A DNA stretch of 64,000 nt from NCBI GenBank assembly GCA_016744335.1, contig JADGEO010000012.1, positions 1 to 64,000 of the forward strand. The letters are read 5' to 3'. A program made the position numbers and the translations under genes. The notes beneath the pieces are model-generated. The model was given only the letters and a program-made list of their open reading frames with translations. It was not told the origin of the DNA and searched no databases. Shown here piece after piece: positions 16,605-25,494 of the stretch (position 1 is the stretch's first letter; every line of letters starts with the position of its first letter). Source of the stretch: Anaerolineales bacterium (GTDB lineage: Bacteria; Chloroflexota; Anaerolineae; Anaerolineales; Villigracilaceae).

Positions 16605-18911
16605 TTGAAAGCCTACTGTATGAAATGTAAAGAAAAAAGAGATATGGAAAAACCAGAAGCTCTTTTTAATAAAAATGGCACCCCCGCTACGCGCGGCACC
16701 TGCCCAGAATGCGGCACAGGTATGTACCGCATGGGACGTACAGACGCGCATGAAGGCATGACTCCGCCCCCAAAGGTTAAACGTGAAAAGAAAAAAGTCA
16801 AACGCAAAGGCAGATTAGTTATTGTCGAATCTCCTGCTAAAGCACGCACGGTGGGGCGTTTCTTAGGGCGTGGCTATACCGTTAAAGCCTCAGTGGGGCA
16901 TATCCGTGATTTGCTCCGCTCACAGCTTTCTGTAGATGTAGAAAATAACTTCGAGCCAAAATATCGTGTGCCGAACGACAAACGCCCGATAATGAAAGAG
17001 TTGAAAAAACTCGCATCAACTGCCAAAGAAGTTTATCTCGCCACCGATCTTGATCGCGAAGGCGAAGCGATTGCTTGGCATTTGATGGAGGCGGCAGAAA
17101 TTGCCCCAGAGACTGCGAAGCGCGTTGTTTTTCATGAAATTACTAAAACTGCGATTGACCATTCTTTTGCTGAACCACGCGAAATTGATATGGATTTGGT
17201 TAACGCCCAACAAGGTCGGCGCATCTTAGATCGTTTGGTCGGCTATAGTATTTCTCCCATTTTGTGGGCAAAGGTGCGTGGCAGGCTTTCTGCAGGGCGT
17301 GTTCAATCTGTCGCGTTGCGAATGATTGTGGAGCGTGAGCGCGAGATTGATGATTTTGTCCCTGTTGAGTATTGGTCTATTGGCGCAGAATTAAAGCCAG
17401 ATGGTGGCAAAAAATCTTTTGTCGCTAAATTGGCACAAATTGATAAGAAAAAGCCCGAACTTTCTAGCGAAGATATTGTGAACCCCATTCTCGCTGATAT
17501 GGAGAATGCGGCGTATTCAATTAGTAAAATCAAACGTGGCACACGAAAGCGAAAACCGCCTACACCTTTTATTACTTCTACGCTACAACAAGATGCTTCT
17601 CGCCGATTAGGGTTTACGGCAAAACGAACAATGGCTGTAGCGCAACAACTTTATGAAGGCATTGGCGGTGAAGGTCTGATTACTTATATGCGTACTGATT
17701 CCACAAACCTTGCTGAATCGGCGGTTGCGGAAGCACGCGCGTATATCAGTGATGAGTTTGGGGAAGAGTATTTGCCGACTACGCCTCCCAAGCACAAAAC
17801 GCGAGCGAAAGGTGCTCAAGAGGCGCATGAGGCTATTCGTCCCACATCCGCCAATAGAACACCATCTAGTTTGAAATCTCAATTAAATGCCAGTCAGATG
17901 AAATTATATAATTTGATTTGGCAACGTTTCATGGCATCACAAATGAACCCAGCGGTTTACGATACGCTAAAGGTTGAAGTGACTGCAACAACATCTGCAA
18001 GTGAATACCTTTTGCGGGCTTCTGGTTCATCCATGAAATTTGCTGGGTTTTTAGCCGTTTATGGTGATAAGAGAAACTTGAATGAGAAAAAAGACGAGAA
18101 GGGTGATGATAACAGTGATATTCCCACTGGTTTGGAGGAAGGACAAGTGCAAGAATTGCTGAAATTACTTCCTAGACAACATTTCACTCAACCGCCACCT
18201 CGATTTAGTGAGGCTTCTTTGGTGCAAGAATTAGAAGAAAACGGGATTGGACGACCTTCGACCTACGCGGCGACTATCTCTACGGTACAAGCGCGGGGAT
18301 ACGCGGTGCGCGTTGAAAAACGCTTGGAGCCAACTGAAACAGGGGTAACGGTAAATGACTTGCTGGTGAAGTATTTCCCTGATATTGTAGATTATGGTTT
18401 TACCGCCCGTATGGAAGCGCGCTTAGATAAAGTGGCAGAAGGCGAGGAAGAATGGGTAAAAGTGATTAGTGATTTTTATGGTCCCTTTGCCAAAGAGCTT
18501 GAAATTGCAAAGAAAGAAATGCCGATTACGAAGCAAGAGCCAGAAAAAATTGGACGTGCCTGCCCTAAATGTGAACATGATTTAGTTTATCGCTTTGGGC
18601 GTTATGGTAAGTTTATTTCTTGTAGCGATTTTCCTACGTGTCGATATACAGAGCCGTGGTTAGATAAAATTGGCATTGCTTGCCCCGATGACGGTGGTGA
18701 TTTAATCAAGCGAAAGACACGTAAGGGTCGTGTTTTTTATGGTTGCGCCAATTACCCCGAGTGTGAATTTACTTCGTGGAAGCGACCGATTCCGGAGCCT
18801 TGTCCGAGTTGCAAGGGGTTGTTGGTAATAAAAAATAAACGTCAGGCGCAGTGTATAAAATGCGAAGAGATATTTGCGCTGGACGATATTCAAGTAGATA
18901 GAGAAGAGTAA
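16605..18911 (+). CDS. topA: DNA topoisomerase I with N-terminal zinc ribbon
   Basis: TopA relaxes negative supercoils by single-strand passage. The 768-residue protein has an extra N-terminal CxxC...CxxC ribbon (Cys5, Cys8, Cys33, Cys36; DUF5679-like). The Toprim domain follows (LVIVESPAKA at 71-80, DLDREGEA near 148-155). The active-site Tyr is in GLITYMRTDST (Tyr361). Three C-terminal topoisomerase zinc fingers are seen, each with two Cys pairs. The start is a TTG at 16605 behind a strong GGAGG site. The ATG at 16619 is in another frame, and only the TTG includes the first Cys pair of the ribbon. A hairpin terminator follows. Confidence 0.95.
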   Translation: MKAYCMKCKEKRDMEKPEALFNKNGTPATRGTCPECGTGMYRMGRTDAHEGMTPPPKVKREKKKVKRKGRLVIVESPAKARTVGRFLGRGYTVKASVGHIRDLLRSQLSVDVENNFEPKYRVPNDKRPIMKELKKLASTAKEVYLATDLDREGEAIAWHLMEAAEIAPETAKRVVFHEITKTAIDHSFAEPREIDMDLVNAQQGRRILDRLVGYSISPILWAKVRGRLSAGRVQSVALRMIVEREREIDDFVPVEYWSIGAELKPDGGKKSFVAKLAQIDKKKPELSSEDIVNPILADMENAAYSISKIKRGTRKRKPPTPFITSTLQQDASRRLGFTAKRTMAVAQQLYEGIGGEGLITYMRTDSTNLAESAVAEARAYISDEFGEEYLPTTPPKHKTRAKGAQEAHEAIRPTSANRTPSSLKSQLNASQMKLYNLIWQRFMASQMNPAVYDTLKVEVTATTSASEYLLRASGSSMKFAGFLAVYGDKRNLNEKKDEKGDDNSDIPTGLEEGQVQELLKLLPRQHFTQPPPRFSEASLVQELEENGIGRPSTYAATISTVQARGYAVRVEKRLEPTETGVTVNDLLVKYFPDIVDYGFTARMEARLDKVAEGEEEWVKVISDFYGPFAKELEIAKKEMPITKQEPEKIGRACPKCEHDLVYRFGRYGKFISCSDFPTCRYTEPWLDKIGIACPDDGGDLIKRKTRKGRVFYGCANYPECEFTSWKRPIPEPCPSCKGLLVIKNKRQAQCIKCEEIFALDDIQVDREE

Positions 18912-18925
18912 GAACTTGAGTTTAT

Positions 18926-18969
18926 AAAAAGCCCTGTTTTGAGAAGAATTTCAAAACAGGGCTTTTTTA
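18926..18969. terminator. bidirectional terminator between topA and the convergent gene
   Basis: A perfect 17-bp stem, AAAAAGCCCTGTTTTGA/TCAAAACAGGGCTTTTT, with an 8-base loop lies between the two convergent genes. Confidence 0.93.
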
Positions 18970-18985
18970 TTGCTGGGGGGAAAGC

Positions 18986-19903
18986 TCAAATGAGAACTCT
19001 CTTTATTGCAGGGGCAATATCTGCTAAATCTTTTAGCCCTTTTCCAATAAATTGTTTTCGTGAACTTTCTGTGCCAATTAGCAAGCAGGGGACTGGCACT
19101 TTTGTATGCTTTCGCGTGGACATATCTTCCATATTCCCGTGATCAGAGGTGATGAGGATGAGCAGGTCTTTGGGCATGGTTTCGATTAGCCCCGTTAAAA
19201 CGCCATCAAACGCCTCAAGTTGTTTGATGGCCCAATCCATATCTTGTCTGTGACCAGCGTAATCACTTGCCCAGTATTCGAAAAAGGAAAAATTATATTG
19301 TGTAGCGAGTTCTGCGAGTTTCTTTCCTGCATTTTTTGGGGTGAAGAGGGGGGCGGTTTCGTCTTTGAGTATTTTTCGCCAACCTTTACCCGTAAAGTCG
19401 GCTGAAAGTGCGCGACCAGCATATAGATCTTCGGCGGTGAAGAGGGAAAGTTTGGCTTGCGTGACTGCCAACGGAATTGCGGAGTAAAGGCGTTTGCCTG
19501 AATCGATTCCTTTGAAATATCCGTCAGGGTAGGCATTGAGCAATGTCGCCGTCTTATTTCTTGCGCGTAGCCAAGAGAGTGTGGTCTCATTTTGCTCTAT
19601 ATATCTTCTAATATCCTTATTGGGTTTTGGTCCGTAATGATATCCAATCTTGGCAGAGATATTAATGCCGGTTAATAAAGTCGCTTGCCCTGTTGCGGAT
19701 TGTGGTCTGCCTTCTACGCCAAGGGTGGCATCTAGGGACAGGAGAGTGGCGTGTTCTCCGTGGTATGGCGCAGTGGAAGCAATGAGCGCTTTTTTGCCGA
19801 GCAGGGCGCGCAGGGTTGGCATTTGAGCGCGTGCGAGGGGGTTGATTTCGGGGTCATTCGTGCCTAGACCGACACCGTCTAGGAAGAGAAAAAGGAGATG
19901 CAT
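18986..19903 (-). CDS. alkaline-phosphatase-fold metalloenzyme (phosphoglycerate mutase-like)
   Basis: This 305-residue protein belongs to the metalloenzyme superfamily that includes cofactor-independent phosphoglycerate mutase and alkaline phosphatase. The first metal ligand region LFLDGVGLG lies at residues 6-14. The nucleophile region is SATGQATLLTG. The C-terminal ligands are seen as DYAGHRQD and TSDHGNMED. It lacks the bulk of a full iPGM, so peptidase-like or phosphatase-like chemistry is possible. It is the last gene of the ruvX-mltG-methyltransferase group, one base after the methyltransferase stop. The substrate is unknown. Confidence 0.8.
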   Translation of the reverse strand: MHLLFLFLDGVGLGTNDPEINPLARAQMPTLRALLGKKALIASTAPYHGEHATLLSLDATLGVEGRPQSATGQATLLTGINISAKIGYHYGPKPNKDIRRYIEQNETTLSWLRARNKTATLLNAYPDGYFKGIDSGKRLYSAIPLAVTQAKLSLFTAEDLYAGRALSADFTGKGWRKILKDETAPLFTPKNAGKKLAELATQYNFSFFEYWASDYAGHRQDMDWAIKQLEAFDGVLTGLIETMPKDLLILITSDHGNMEDMSTRKHTKVPVPCLLIGTESSRKQFIGKGLKDLADIAPAIKRVLI

Positions 19904-19904
19904 A

Positions 19905-20468
19905 TTATTTCTTTTGGAATAACGCCCAAACAGCCTTTCGCCCTGTTCTTCCGATACTATCTTCTCGTGAAATAAGATTGAAATGGGTTGCTGTCATTTT
20001 AAATTCGCTAATAGAAAGCCCGTGGCTTGAGGCTGTGTGTTCTTCAGAAAGCAGATGAGCATAGAGTAGCCAAAATCCTTTAGGGGCAAGAATTTCATCA
20101 AGACGATTGAGATAATCTTCTCTTTTATCTTCCAGATTGTGATAACAGCCCATATCTAAGGCGAGGTCAAATTTGCCGTGAATGTCGCGTAGCTTTGTGA
20201 CATCGCCAATATATAAATTGGCTTTGACCTTGGCGTGTTTTACTTTTTTTTGAGCAATTTTTATGGCGCGGGGAGCAAAGTCTACGCCGCTGACTTGCCA
20301 GCCACGTTGGGCGAGGGTAATCACATTGGTGCCTGTGCCACATCCCAAATCAATGGCGCGACCAGGTGGATGCGTTTCGATGAAGTTGAGTAATTCTGGG
20401 GGTGAGATGCCGCTATCCCAAGGTGTATTTTTGCGGAAGTATCGGAAGTTGAAGAAGAATTTTTTCAT
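19905..20468 (-). CDS. class I SAM-dependent methyltransferase
   Basis: The 187-residue protein has motif I AIDLGCGTGTNVITLA, motif II GVDFAPRAI and the later DLALDMGCYHNL region of small-molecule methyltransferases. This places it in the Methyltransf_25/11 or thiopurine-methyltransferase-like group. It starts 6 bases after mltG ends and is followed at once by the metalloenzyme gene, so the three are cotranscribed. The methyl acceptor is not known. Confidence 0.88.
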   Translation of the reverse strand: MKKFFFNFRYFRKNTPWDSGISPPELLNFIETHPPGRAIDLGCGTGTNVITLAQRGWQVSGVDFAPRAIKIAQKKVKHAKVKANLYIGDVTKLRDIHGKFDLALDMGCYHNLEDKREDYLNRLDEILAPKGFWLLYAHLLSEEHTASSHGLSISEFKMTATHFNLISREDSIGRTGRKAVWALFQKK

Positions 20469-20473
20469 GCGAG

Positions 20474-21574
20474 TTATTCACAACCATTTGCTAGGTGTCC
20501 TGCATAAGTTTCGGCAAAGGCATGGAATCCGCTTCCATCGCAGAGGGCTCGGAAAAAAAAGTAAGGTGTTTCTGCGGGGAAGGCAACAGCTTCTAATGAT
20601 GCGAGGGATGGGTTAGAAATTGGCGTGGGGGGGAGACCTACATAGAGATAGGTGTTATAGGGCGAATCAATTTCAAGGTCGGCGTAAGTGAGTGGGTTTG
20701 TCCACCATGTTTGATTGATGCTATCATAGCCAAGCGCATATTGAACAGTTGGGTCAGTTTCTAGCTTGTGGTTGATAGCCAATCTGTTTAGAAATACGGA
20801 AGCAATTTTTGGGCGTTCTTCTTCATGGATCGCTTCTTTCTCAATTATAGAGGCAAGTTTGACCCCATCATATAGGGTTAAGCCTTGTTCTGCAAAGCCA
20901 GCTTTAATTTCGGGGGTGAGGTTTTGGGCAAATCTCATCGTGAGTGTTGTGAGGAGTTCTTCGGCAGTTGTGTTGCGTGGGAGCAGATAAGAATCGGGGA
21001 AGAGGAAGCCTTCGCTACTGCTTATTCCTGTCGCGTCTATAACGCGGGGAGGGGTAGATTGTGCGAGACCAAGAAATGTTTCTTCTGTAATGACCAAGCC
21101 TGAATTTGCGAGCGATTCGGCAACTTCTTCCATCCGCCAACCGGGGAGAAGGACAAAAAGAATTTGACTGCTGTGCGCATCTTGTAGCATCCCCGCGATG
21201 CTTTGCATGGTGAGGGAAGGGCTGAGTTTATAGGTGCCGGGAAGGAGACTCGTGTCCATCCCTGTGTAGACAAGCAGGGTGATGAAGGCTTCGGCATCTG
21301 AAATGAGTTTTTGGCTTTCGAGACGGTCTGCGATTTGGTAGGGCGATTCCCCGTCTATTAGCTCAAAGTTTTGCTCCGCACCGTAAGGATTAGCCGCTTG
21401 CTTAATGGAAGCATCATGTTGAAGGATTTTGAGCGCATATCGGAAGCGCTGGATGCCATTTAGCGCGGAAGACGGCTCACCGTAGCGAGATGTGGCAAGG
21501 GCGGGGATGGCGAAAAGTGTGGCGATGCCTAAAATTAGGATAAAGAGGGTAATAGCTAGAAAAAAACGGCGCAT
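20474..21574 (-). CDS. mltG: endolytic murein transglycosylase MltG
   Basis: MltG cuts nascent glycan strands and sets their length at the cytoplasmic membrane. The 366-residue protein has one N-terminal membrane helix (FFLAITLFILILGIATLFA), a LysM-like stretch (GESPYQIADRLESQKLIS) and the YceG domain. The catalytic Glu is in ASIIEKEA. FLNRLAINHKLETDPTVQYA and the final FFFRALCDGSGFHAFAETY are typical. It is 31 bases downstream of ruvX, a common pairing. The length fits the family. Confidence 0.94.
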   Translation of the reverse strand: MRRFFLAITLFILILGIATLFAIPALATSRYGEPSSALNGIQRFRYALKILQHDASIKQAANPYGAEQNFELIDGESPYQIADRLESQKLISDAEAFITLLVYTGMDTSLLPGTYKLSPSLTMQSIAGMLQDAHSSQILFVLLPGWRMEEVAESLANSGLVITEETFLGLAQSTPPRVIDATGISSSEGFLFPDSYLLPRNTTAEELLTTLTMRFAQNLTPEIKAGFAEQGLTLYDGVKLASIIEKEAIHEEERPKIASVFLNRLAINHKLETDPTVQYALGYDSINQTWWTNPLTYADLEIDSPYNTYLYVGLPPTPISNPSLASLEAVAFPAETPYFFFRALCDGSGFHAFAETYAGHLANGCE

Positions 21575-21605
21575 GGGAGTTAGTTAGTAGTTAGTATTTT
21601 TGTTT

Positions 21606-22019
21606 TTAGTTTCTGTGTGCGTCTAAGTAGGATTGCAAAATGACTGCCGCGGCAACATCATCAAGATGCCCGTGTCTCTTTTTGCGTGAAACGCCCATAT
21701 TGATATAGCTTTGGCGTGCGTCTTGGGTGCTATAAGATTCGTCCCAGAGCTTGATGGGGATATCCGTTTTTGTGCGTAAGGATTTTGCAAAACGTGCTGA
21801 GCGTCTGCCCTCGAAGGTAGGTTTTCCATCATCATCAAGCGATTGCCCGACAATAATTAATTCGGCGTTTTTCTCAAGAGCAATTTCAGCGATCTTAGCC
21901 GCGTCTTTTTCGCGCTGAATATGCTTGATGATCATCAGCGGGTTGGCGGATATTCCGAGTTCATCGCTAAGGGCAACACCGATATTTTTTTGTCCGGGGT
22001 CTACAGAGAGTGTTCTCAT
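21606..22019 (-). CDS. ruvX: YqgF/RuvX RNase H-fold nuclease
   Basis: This is a putative pre-16S rRNA nuclease (also called Holliday-junction resolvase-like). The 137-residue protein begins MRTLSVDPGQKNIGVALSDE, with the first acidic residue of the RNase H fold, and continues with IIVGQSLDDDG, LWDESYSTQDA and the closing HLDDVAAAVILQSYLD. The frame is open further upstream to 22166, but the ATG at 22019 gives the exact family N-terminus and the upstream part is hairpin-rich. It is the first gene of a ruvX-mltG operon. Confidence 0.93.
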   Translation of the reverse strand: MRTLSVDPGQKNIGVALSDELGISANPLMIIKHIQREKDAAKIAEIALEKNAELIIVGQSLDDDGKPTFEGRRSARFAKSLRTKTDIPIKLWDESYSTQDARQSYINMGVSRKKRHGHLDDVAAAVILQSYLDAHRN

Positions 22020-22078
22020 AGGGGCAATTACCTTCCTAATTCTAATATTGTGGTTGTTTTTAGGATAAATCCAACGCC

Positions 22079-22164
22079 GTACGGGTGTTAACGCTCGTAC
22101 TAATGGGCAAAACCCGACTAATGTCGGCTGAAAAGATCGAGCATGGACGTTTACGTTCATGCTC
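22079..22164. other. cluster of three hairpins upstream of ruvX
   Basis: Three inverted repeats follow each other in the 429-base gap 22020-22448: a 22-base near-palindrome centred on GTTAAC (22079-22100), CCGAC/GTCGG (22114-22127), and GAGCATG/CATGCTC with a 12-base loop (22139-22164). They could form a structured ruvX leader on the minus strand or an independent small RNA or repeat element. No known RNA family is recognised. Confidence 0.5.
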
Positions 22165-22216
22165 AAGCGATTATCGAGTTTATTTATCGTAAGCGTTCAG
22201 GGGTTTCAAAATAGAA

Positions 22217-22375
22217 CACGGATTTTACAGATTAGACAGATTTTCGCGGATTTTAAAAACTTTTTTGTTTTTTATATGTATAAAGATGACAAAAACATAT
22301 AAACTTTCTGGAAAAAATGTAGCAAAAGCATTAAAAATTCGCGTCATTCGCTCATTCGCGTATAGCGTAGCGGCA
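22217..22375. repeat. degenerate inverted repeat of ACGGATT/ATTCGCG type
   Basis: The stretch from ACACGGATTTTACAGATT to TCGCGGATTTT on the left is answered by AAAATTCGCGTCATTCGC and ATTCGCGTA on the right. This makes a long, worn hairpin like the CACGGAG elements elsewhere in the window. Translations across it have repeat-like composition and no recognisable protein. Confidence 0.45.
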
Positions 22376-22448
22376 TTTGCGTTGAAAGCTTTTAGTATGG
22401 CTGAACGCTTACTATTTATCTTCAAACCACAAAATTGCTTAGAAGCAA

Positions 22449-23936
22449 TTATTTCACAAAAACTTCTATCTTAAAAGGGGCAAGGGGCAACCATTTCCAC
22501 CACGTGGGCGTTAGGGTAATTTTTGGCTCTGAAACTAAATCGAAATTTTCCTGCAAGTTTTGTATAGCGTTGTCGGGGCTACGACCTTGTACAAGCTGGC
22601 TAACTTCTTCCGAAGAGATATTGGGGTGTAATTCTTGTTCCACATACATTTGCCAAGAGGTGACACCCGCTTGATTACTTTCAAAATCACTAGTGGGCGA
22701 AAATGCTAAAGTTTCAGGTACAGCGGTAAACTCTGGCGGCATAGAAGCAGAGAGTGCTAATTGTGCTAGTTTCGCTAAATCGACTTCTTTTGCATATAGA
22801 AGCTGAAAAAGGGCATGAATTGTTAGCATGAGCCTATCACCTGTCTCACCTTCGGGGGGGGCATAAACCGCATCAAGAACTTCAATTTCGCTGATAGAAT
22901 CAGGGAAAATCAAATCACCTTCGGCAAGTTCTTTTATTATTTCGTCTTTAGATTCCTTGCTGAAATAAGACATTGTTAATTCATAGAGTTCATCTCGGTC
23001 TCGTTCAGAGGGTGCATTCACAAACTCATCGCCTCCGCCACTGGTTGGCGCAGGGTTTGTAACTGCCAGCCAAAGATTTAGCTCCCCCTCGATGGCTTGA
23101 AGCATGTTTTCTTCAAGATTGCCACGCTTGCCAAAGACCAAAGATTTAACGGGAACTTCTGCTGTAGCGTTTACAACACCTTCAATCTCTGCATCTTCTA
23201 AAGTTTCAAATCGGATTTCTTCATCTGCAATACTGCGGACAATTGTTCCGGCAGGGATTTTGGTTGGCAAATCGGTTAAGTTGCGGAAGATGACCGCTCC
23301 GCGCGCGACCTCAGCTGGAACCTGTACCCGTCCGCTTGTTGCCAGTGAACGTTGATGCGTTAAATCGGCGCGTAATTCATAAGCGGGGATACTGCCTGAG
23401 ACAAAAACATCCTCAATATCTGTATTTGCTCGCACGGGAATAGTAAGGCTCTGCACACGCCTTTTTGGTTCAATCACAATTTGTGCTTGTGGAATGAAAG
23501 AAAAAAGAATAGCAAAGAGAGCGAGCGTGGCGAGAGAGAAAAAAAATAATCTTGTAGTGGGATGTGTGCGCCACTCTTTTTCAGAGAGATGAAACTCTTC
23601 ACCCCTTTTGCGTAGATTTTTATGCTTAGATTTTCTGAATCTTTTACGTTTTTGAGGATCCCAAACTTCGCGTTGAGCAGATAAATTTGTAGGAAAAACG
23701 GGAATTCCCAATTCATCCGCGGCGCGAATTATTTTAGACGATCTTGTAATTAGTCCCAATTCTGCGCCAAGCTCAATGGCGTGGCGTTGGAGAAGTTTCA
23801 AATCGAGTGCATTTAAATCAAATTTTCCTTTGCGCGGTAAAACAAGCAAGATGCGCGGTGTTTTGCTCCAGTTCATCTTATCGCGAATAGAAATATGATC
23901 GTCGTGGGCTTCGAGTTGAATAATCTGTGTTTTCAT
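22449..23936 (-). CDS. baseplate J-like domain membrane protein
   Basis: The 495-residue protein has a soluble N-terminal part (about 1-125) with a strongly basic stretch (KRKRFRKSKHKNLRKRGE). One membrane helix follows (LFFFSLATLALFAILFSFI). An extracytoplasmic region contains the baseplate J/gp47-like motif GAVIFRNLTDLPTKIPAGTI. Phage J proteins have no membrane anchor, so this is a cellular envelope relative of a kind seen in Chloroflexota. The start lies 8 bases after a TATAAT box (23945-23950, minus strand) with a TTGCCA -35 box, and no Shine-Dalgarno site is seen, so a leaderless mRNA is likely. Its function is unknown. Confidence 0.7.
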   Translation of the reverse strand: MKTQIIQLEAHDDHISIRDKMNWSKTPRILLVLPRKGKFDLNALDLKLLQRHAIELGAELGLITRSSKIIRAADELGIPVFPTNLSAQREVWDPQKRKRFRKSKHKNLRKRGEEFHLSEKEWRTHPTTRLFFFSLATLALFAILFSFIPQAQIVIEPKRRVQSLTIPVRANTDIEDVFVSGSIPAYELRADLTHQRSLATSGRVQVPAEVARGAVIFRNLTDLPTKIPAGTIVRSIADEEIRFETLEDAEIEGVVNATAEVPVKSLVFGKRGNLEENMLQAIEGELNLWLAVTNPAPTSGGGDEFVNAPSERDRDELYELTMSYFSKESKDEIIKELAEGDLIFPDSISEIEVLDAVYAPPEGETGDRLMLTIHALFQLLYAKEVDLAKLAQLALSASMPPEFTAVPETLAFSPTSDFESNQAGVTSWQMYVEQELHPNISSEEVSQLVQGRSPDNAIQNLQENFDLVSEPKITLTPTWWKWLPLAPFKIEVFVK

Positions 23937-23944
23937 GCAGGGAG

Positions 23945-23974
23945 ATTATAAGGGAAGGGGGGCAAGGGTGGCAA
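23945..23974 (-). promoter_or_regulatory. promoter of the baseplate J-like gene, giving a leaderless mRNA
   Basis: On the minus strand TTGCCA (23969-23974), an 18-base spacer and TATAAT (23945-23950) are followed after 8 bases by the ATG. Transcription would begin at or next to the start codon. Confidence 0.6.
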
Positions 23975-24055
23975 GAGTATAGCCAGGGTGGCAAGAGTGG
24001 CAAAAAAGCTAACTGCCAGCACTCAAGCCCAACACACGTTAGAGCCGAGAAACAA

Positions 24056-24095
24056 AAAAAGGCAGATATCCGAATCTGGATACCTGCCTTTTTCT
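24056..24095. terminator. terminator downstream of the lipoprotein pair
   Basis: A hairpin AAAAAGGCAG-TATCC/GGATA-CTGCCTTTTT lies just past the end of the minus-strand lipoprotein gene and can work in both directions. Confidence 0.85.
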
Positions 24096-24112
24096 ATTAC
24101 CTTAATTGTTTT

Positions 24113-24724
24113 TTAGGGTCCAACTATCTTGGTCCCACTTTCGGTTAGATGAATTTCATGTTTGTCTGGATTGTTTGTGCCTAATCCACCAGAGACGCTC
24201 CACTGCCTGCCATCTCTATCCATATACGCAAAGACAGAATAATATCCTTGCATGGGAGCTTCAATGAGCACACTTTGTTTTTTTCCAAGAACAGGGACGA
24301 TGAGATTGCCCCAATACCCTCTTTCGTTTGAGCCTTCTGATAAGTATAGAGAGACGCTGGCGGTAGCTTTGGTGTCATTGACAATGAGAAGTCTTGTTGA
24401 TGGTCCATCCCAAGAAGTGAGCATCTTGATTTCACCTTCTTTAGTTGCCGTTGAAACAGGCGTAGCGGTAAAAATTGGGGTTGCGGTGAAGAGTGGTGTT
24501 GCTGTGAAGATGGGCGTTTCAGTAAAGATGGGCGTAAAGGTTGCTGTTGGGGGCTGTGTAGATGTAGGCATCGCCTCTTGCGTTTGTGCCGCCATTGTCC
24601 ACGCCATAGAGATAGCGGTTGCTTCTACGTCTTCGCTGGTTAGTGGTGGAGGCGTTTCCTCTGCTGGGCTACATGCGCCGAGCAAAAGGGTGAGTGTAAG
24701 TAAGGTGAAAATGATCTTTTTCAT
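24113..24724 (-). CDS. lipoprotein with hexapeptide TP-rich linker
   Basis: This is a 203-residue predicted lipoprotein. The signal peptide MKKIIFTLLTLTLLLGAC has the lipidated Cys at 18. A disordered linker contains five imperfect repeats of the form TPIFTA (about residues 65-94). A C-terminal beta-rich domain (RLLIVNDTKATASVSLYLS, IEAPMQGYYSVFAYMDRDG) resembles the domain of the neighbouring lipoprotein, with a similar KxxVLIEAPMQGYY / GKVKFKIPEGKYTA pattern. An AGGAG site precedes the ATG. The function is unknown, with surface display inferred. Confidence 0.8.
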   Translation of the reverse strand: MKKIIFTLLTLTLLLGACSPAEETPPPLTSEDVEATAISMAWTMAAQTQEAMPTSTQPPTATFTPIFTETPIFTATPLFTATPIFTATPVSTATKEGEIKMLTSWDGPSTRLLIVNDTKATASVSLYLSEGSNERGYWGNLIVPVLGKKQSVLIEAPMQGYYSVFAYMDRDGRQWSVSGGLGTNNPDKHEIHLTESGTKIVGP

Positions 24725-24749
24725 ATTTCTTTTAAACTCCTGTAAAAAA

Positions 24750-25439
24750 TTAGTCTTTAATTTGAATCTCGTCTCTGTTTATAATAATCGTGATATTGCC
24801 ATCACGAATACCGAAGTAGCCAACCATGGGGTCTTTGCCAACATATACGATAGCCGTATATTTTCCTTCGGGAATTTTGAATTTCACTTTCCCGTGTGCG
24901 GGGATATCGTACTCAATAATGGGGTGGTAATCGCCTTCAGTGACTCCTTGCAAAGATATATATACTTTTCCTTTTGTCTTGTTGATCACGGTAATTTTGT
25001 GTCGCGGCACAGAAGCTGGTGGCTGATTAATGCTAATAGGTGATGTTGGCGAGGGATATATGCTTGTAGCAGTTGCCTCTATTGTTGCTGTGGCAGTTTC
25101 AGAGGAAAGCGTGCCGTCTGGTGTACTAGACGTTGCTTCAGCCGTGAAAGTTCCCTCAATTGTCTCTGTTGCTTCAACCGTAGCTGTTTCAGTAGCAGGT
25201 GCTGTTTCTGTAGGGACTTCGGTGGCAGTGGCTTCTTCTGTGGGAGTTGCAGTTGCAGGGGATTCTATTGTGGGGGTGTAGAGGGCGGCAAAAGTTTGCA
25301 CAGCCTGCGTGCTTGCTTCGGCATCCACTGTCGCGTTTATATCAATCGCTTCTTCTGGCGTATCTGGGGACAGAAACTCAGGTACACAGGCACTCAAACT
25401 GAGTAGCAGAACGAAACTTAGAAATAGAATTTTTTTCAT
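24750..25439 (-). CDS. lipoprotein with Thr/Ala/Glu-rich linker
   Basis: This is a 229-residue predicted lipoprotein (MKKILFLSFVLLLSLSAC, lipidated Cys18). Residues about 55-125 form a low-complexity Thr/Ala/Glu/Pro linker. The C-terminal domain (HKITVINKTKGKVYISLQG, HGKVKFKIPEGKYTAIVYVG) is related to that of the next lipoprotein, so the two are probably tandem paralogues. The frame is open to 25511, but the ATG at 25439 has a GGGAG site and gives a proper signal peptide. The function is unknown. Confidence 0.82.
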   Translation of the reverse strand: MKKILFLSFVLLLSLSACVPEFLSPDTPEEAIDINATVDAEASTQAVQTFAALYTPTIESPATATPTEEATATEVPTETAPATETATVEATETIEGTFTAEATSSTPDGTLSSETATATIEATATSIYPSPTSPISINQPPASVPRHKITVINKTKGKVYISLQGVTEGDYHPIIEYDIPAHGKVKFKIPEGKYTAIVYVGKDPMVGYFGIRDGNITIIINRDEIQIKD

Positions 25440-25494
25440 AGTAATCTCCCTTACAGAATTTTTTTTGCTTAGACGAACCCGTTCCCTATAAAGC

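Noticed and set aside
22265-22474. Short reading frame in the gap upstream of ruvX
   Set aside because: It runs across a degenerate inverted repeat and into the end of the opposite gene. No ribosome site or family is seen.
22449-23936. Prophage tail gene
   Set aside because: The baseplate J-like motif is in a protein with a membrane helix, and no other phage gene is near.
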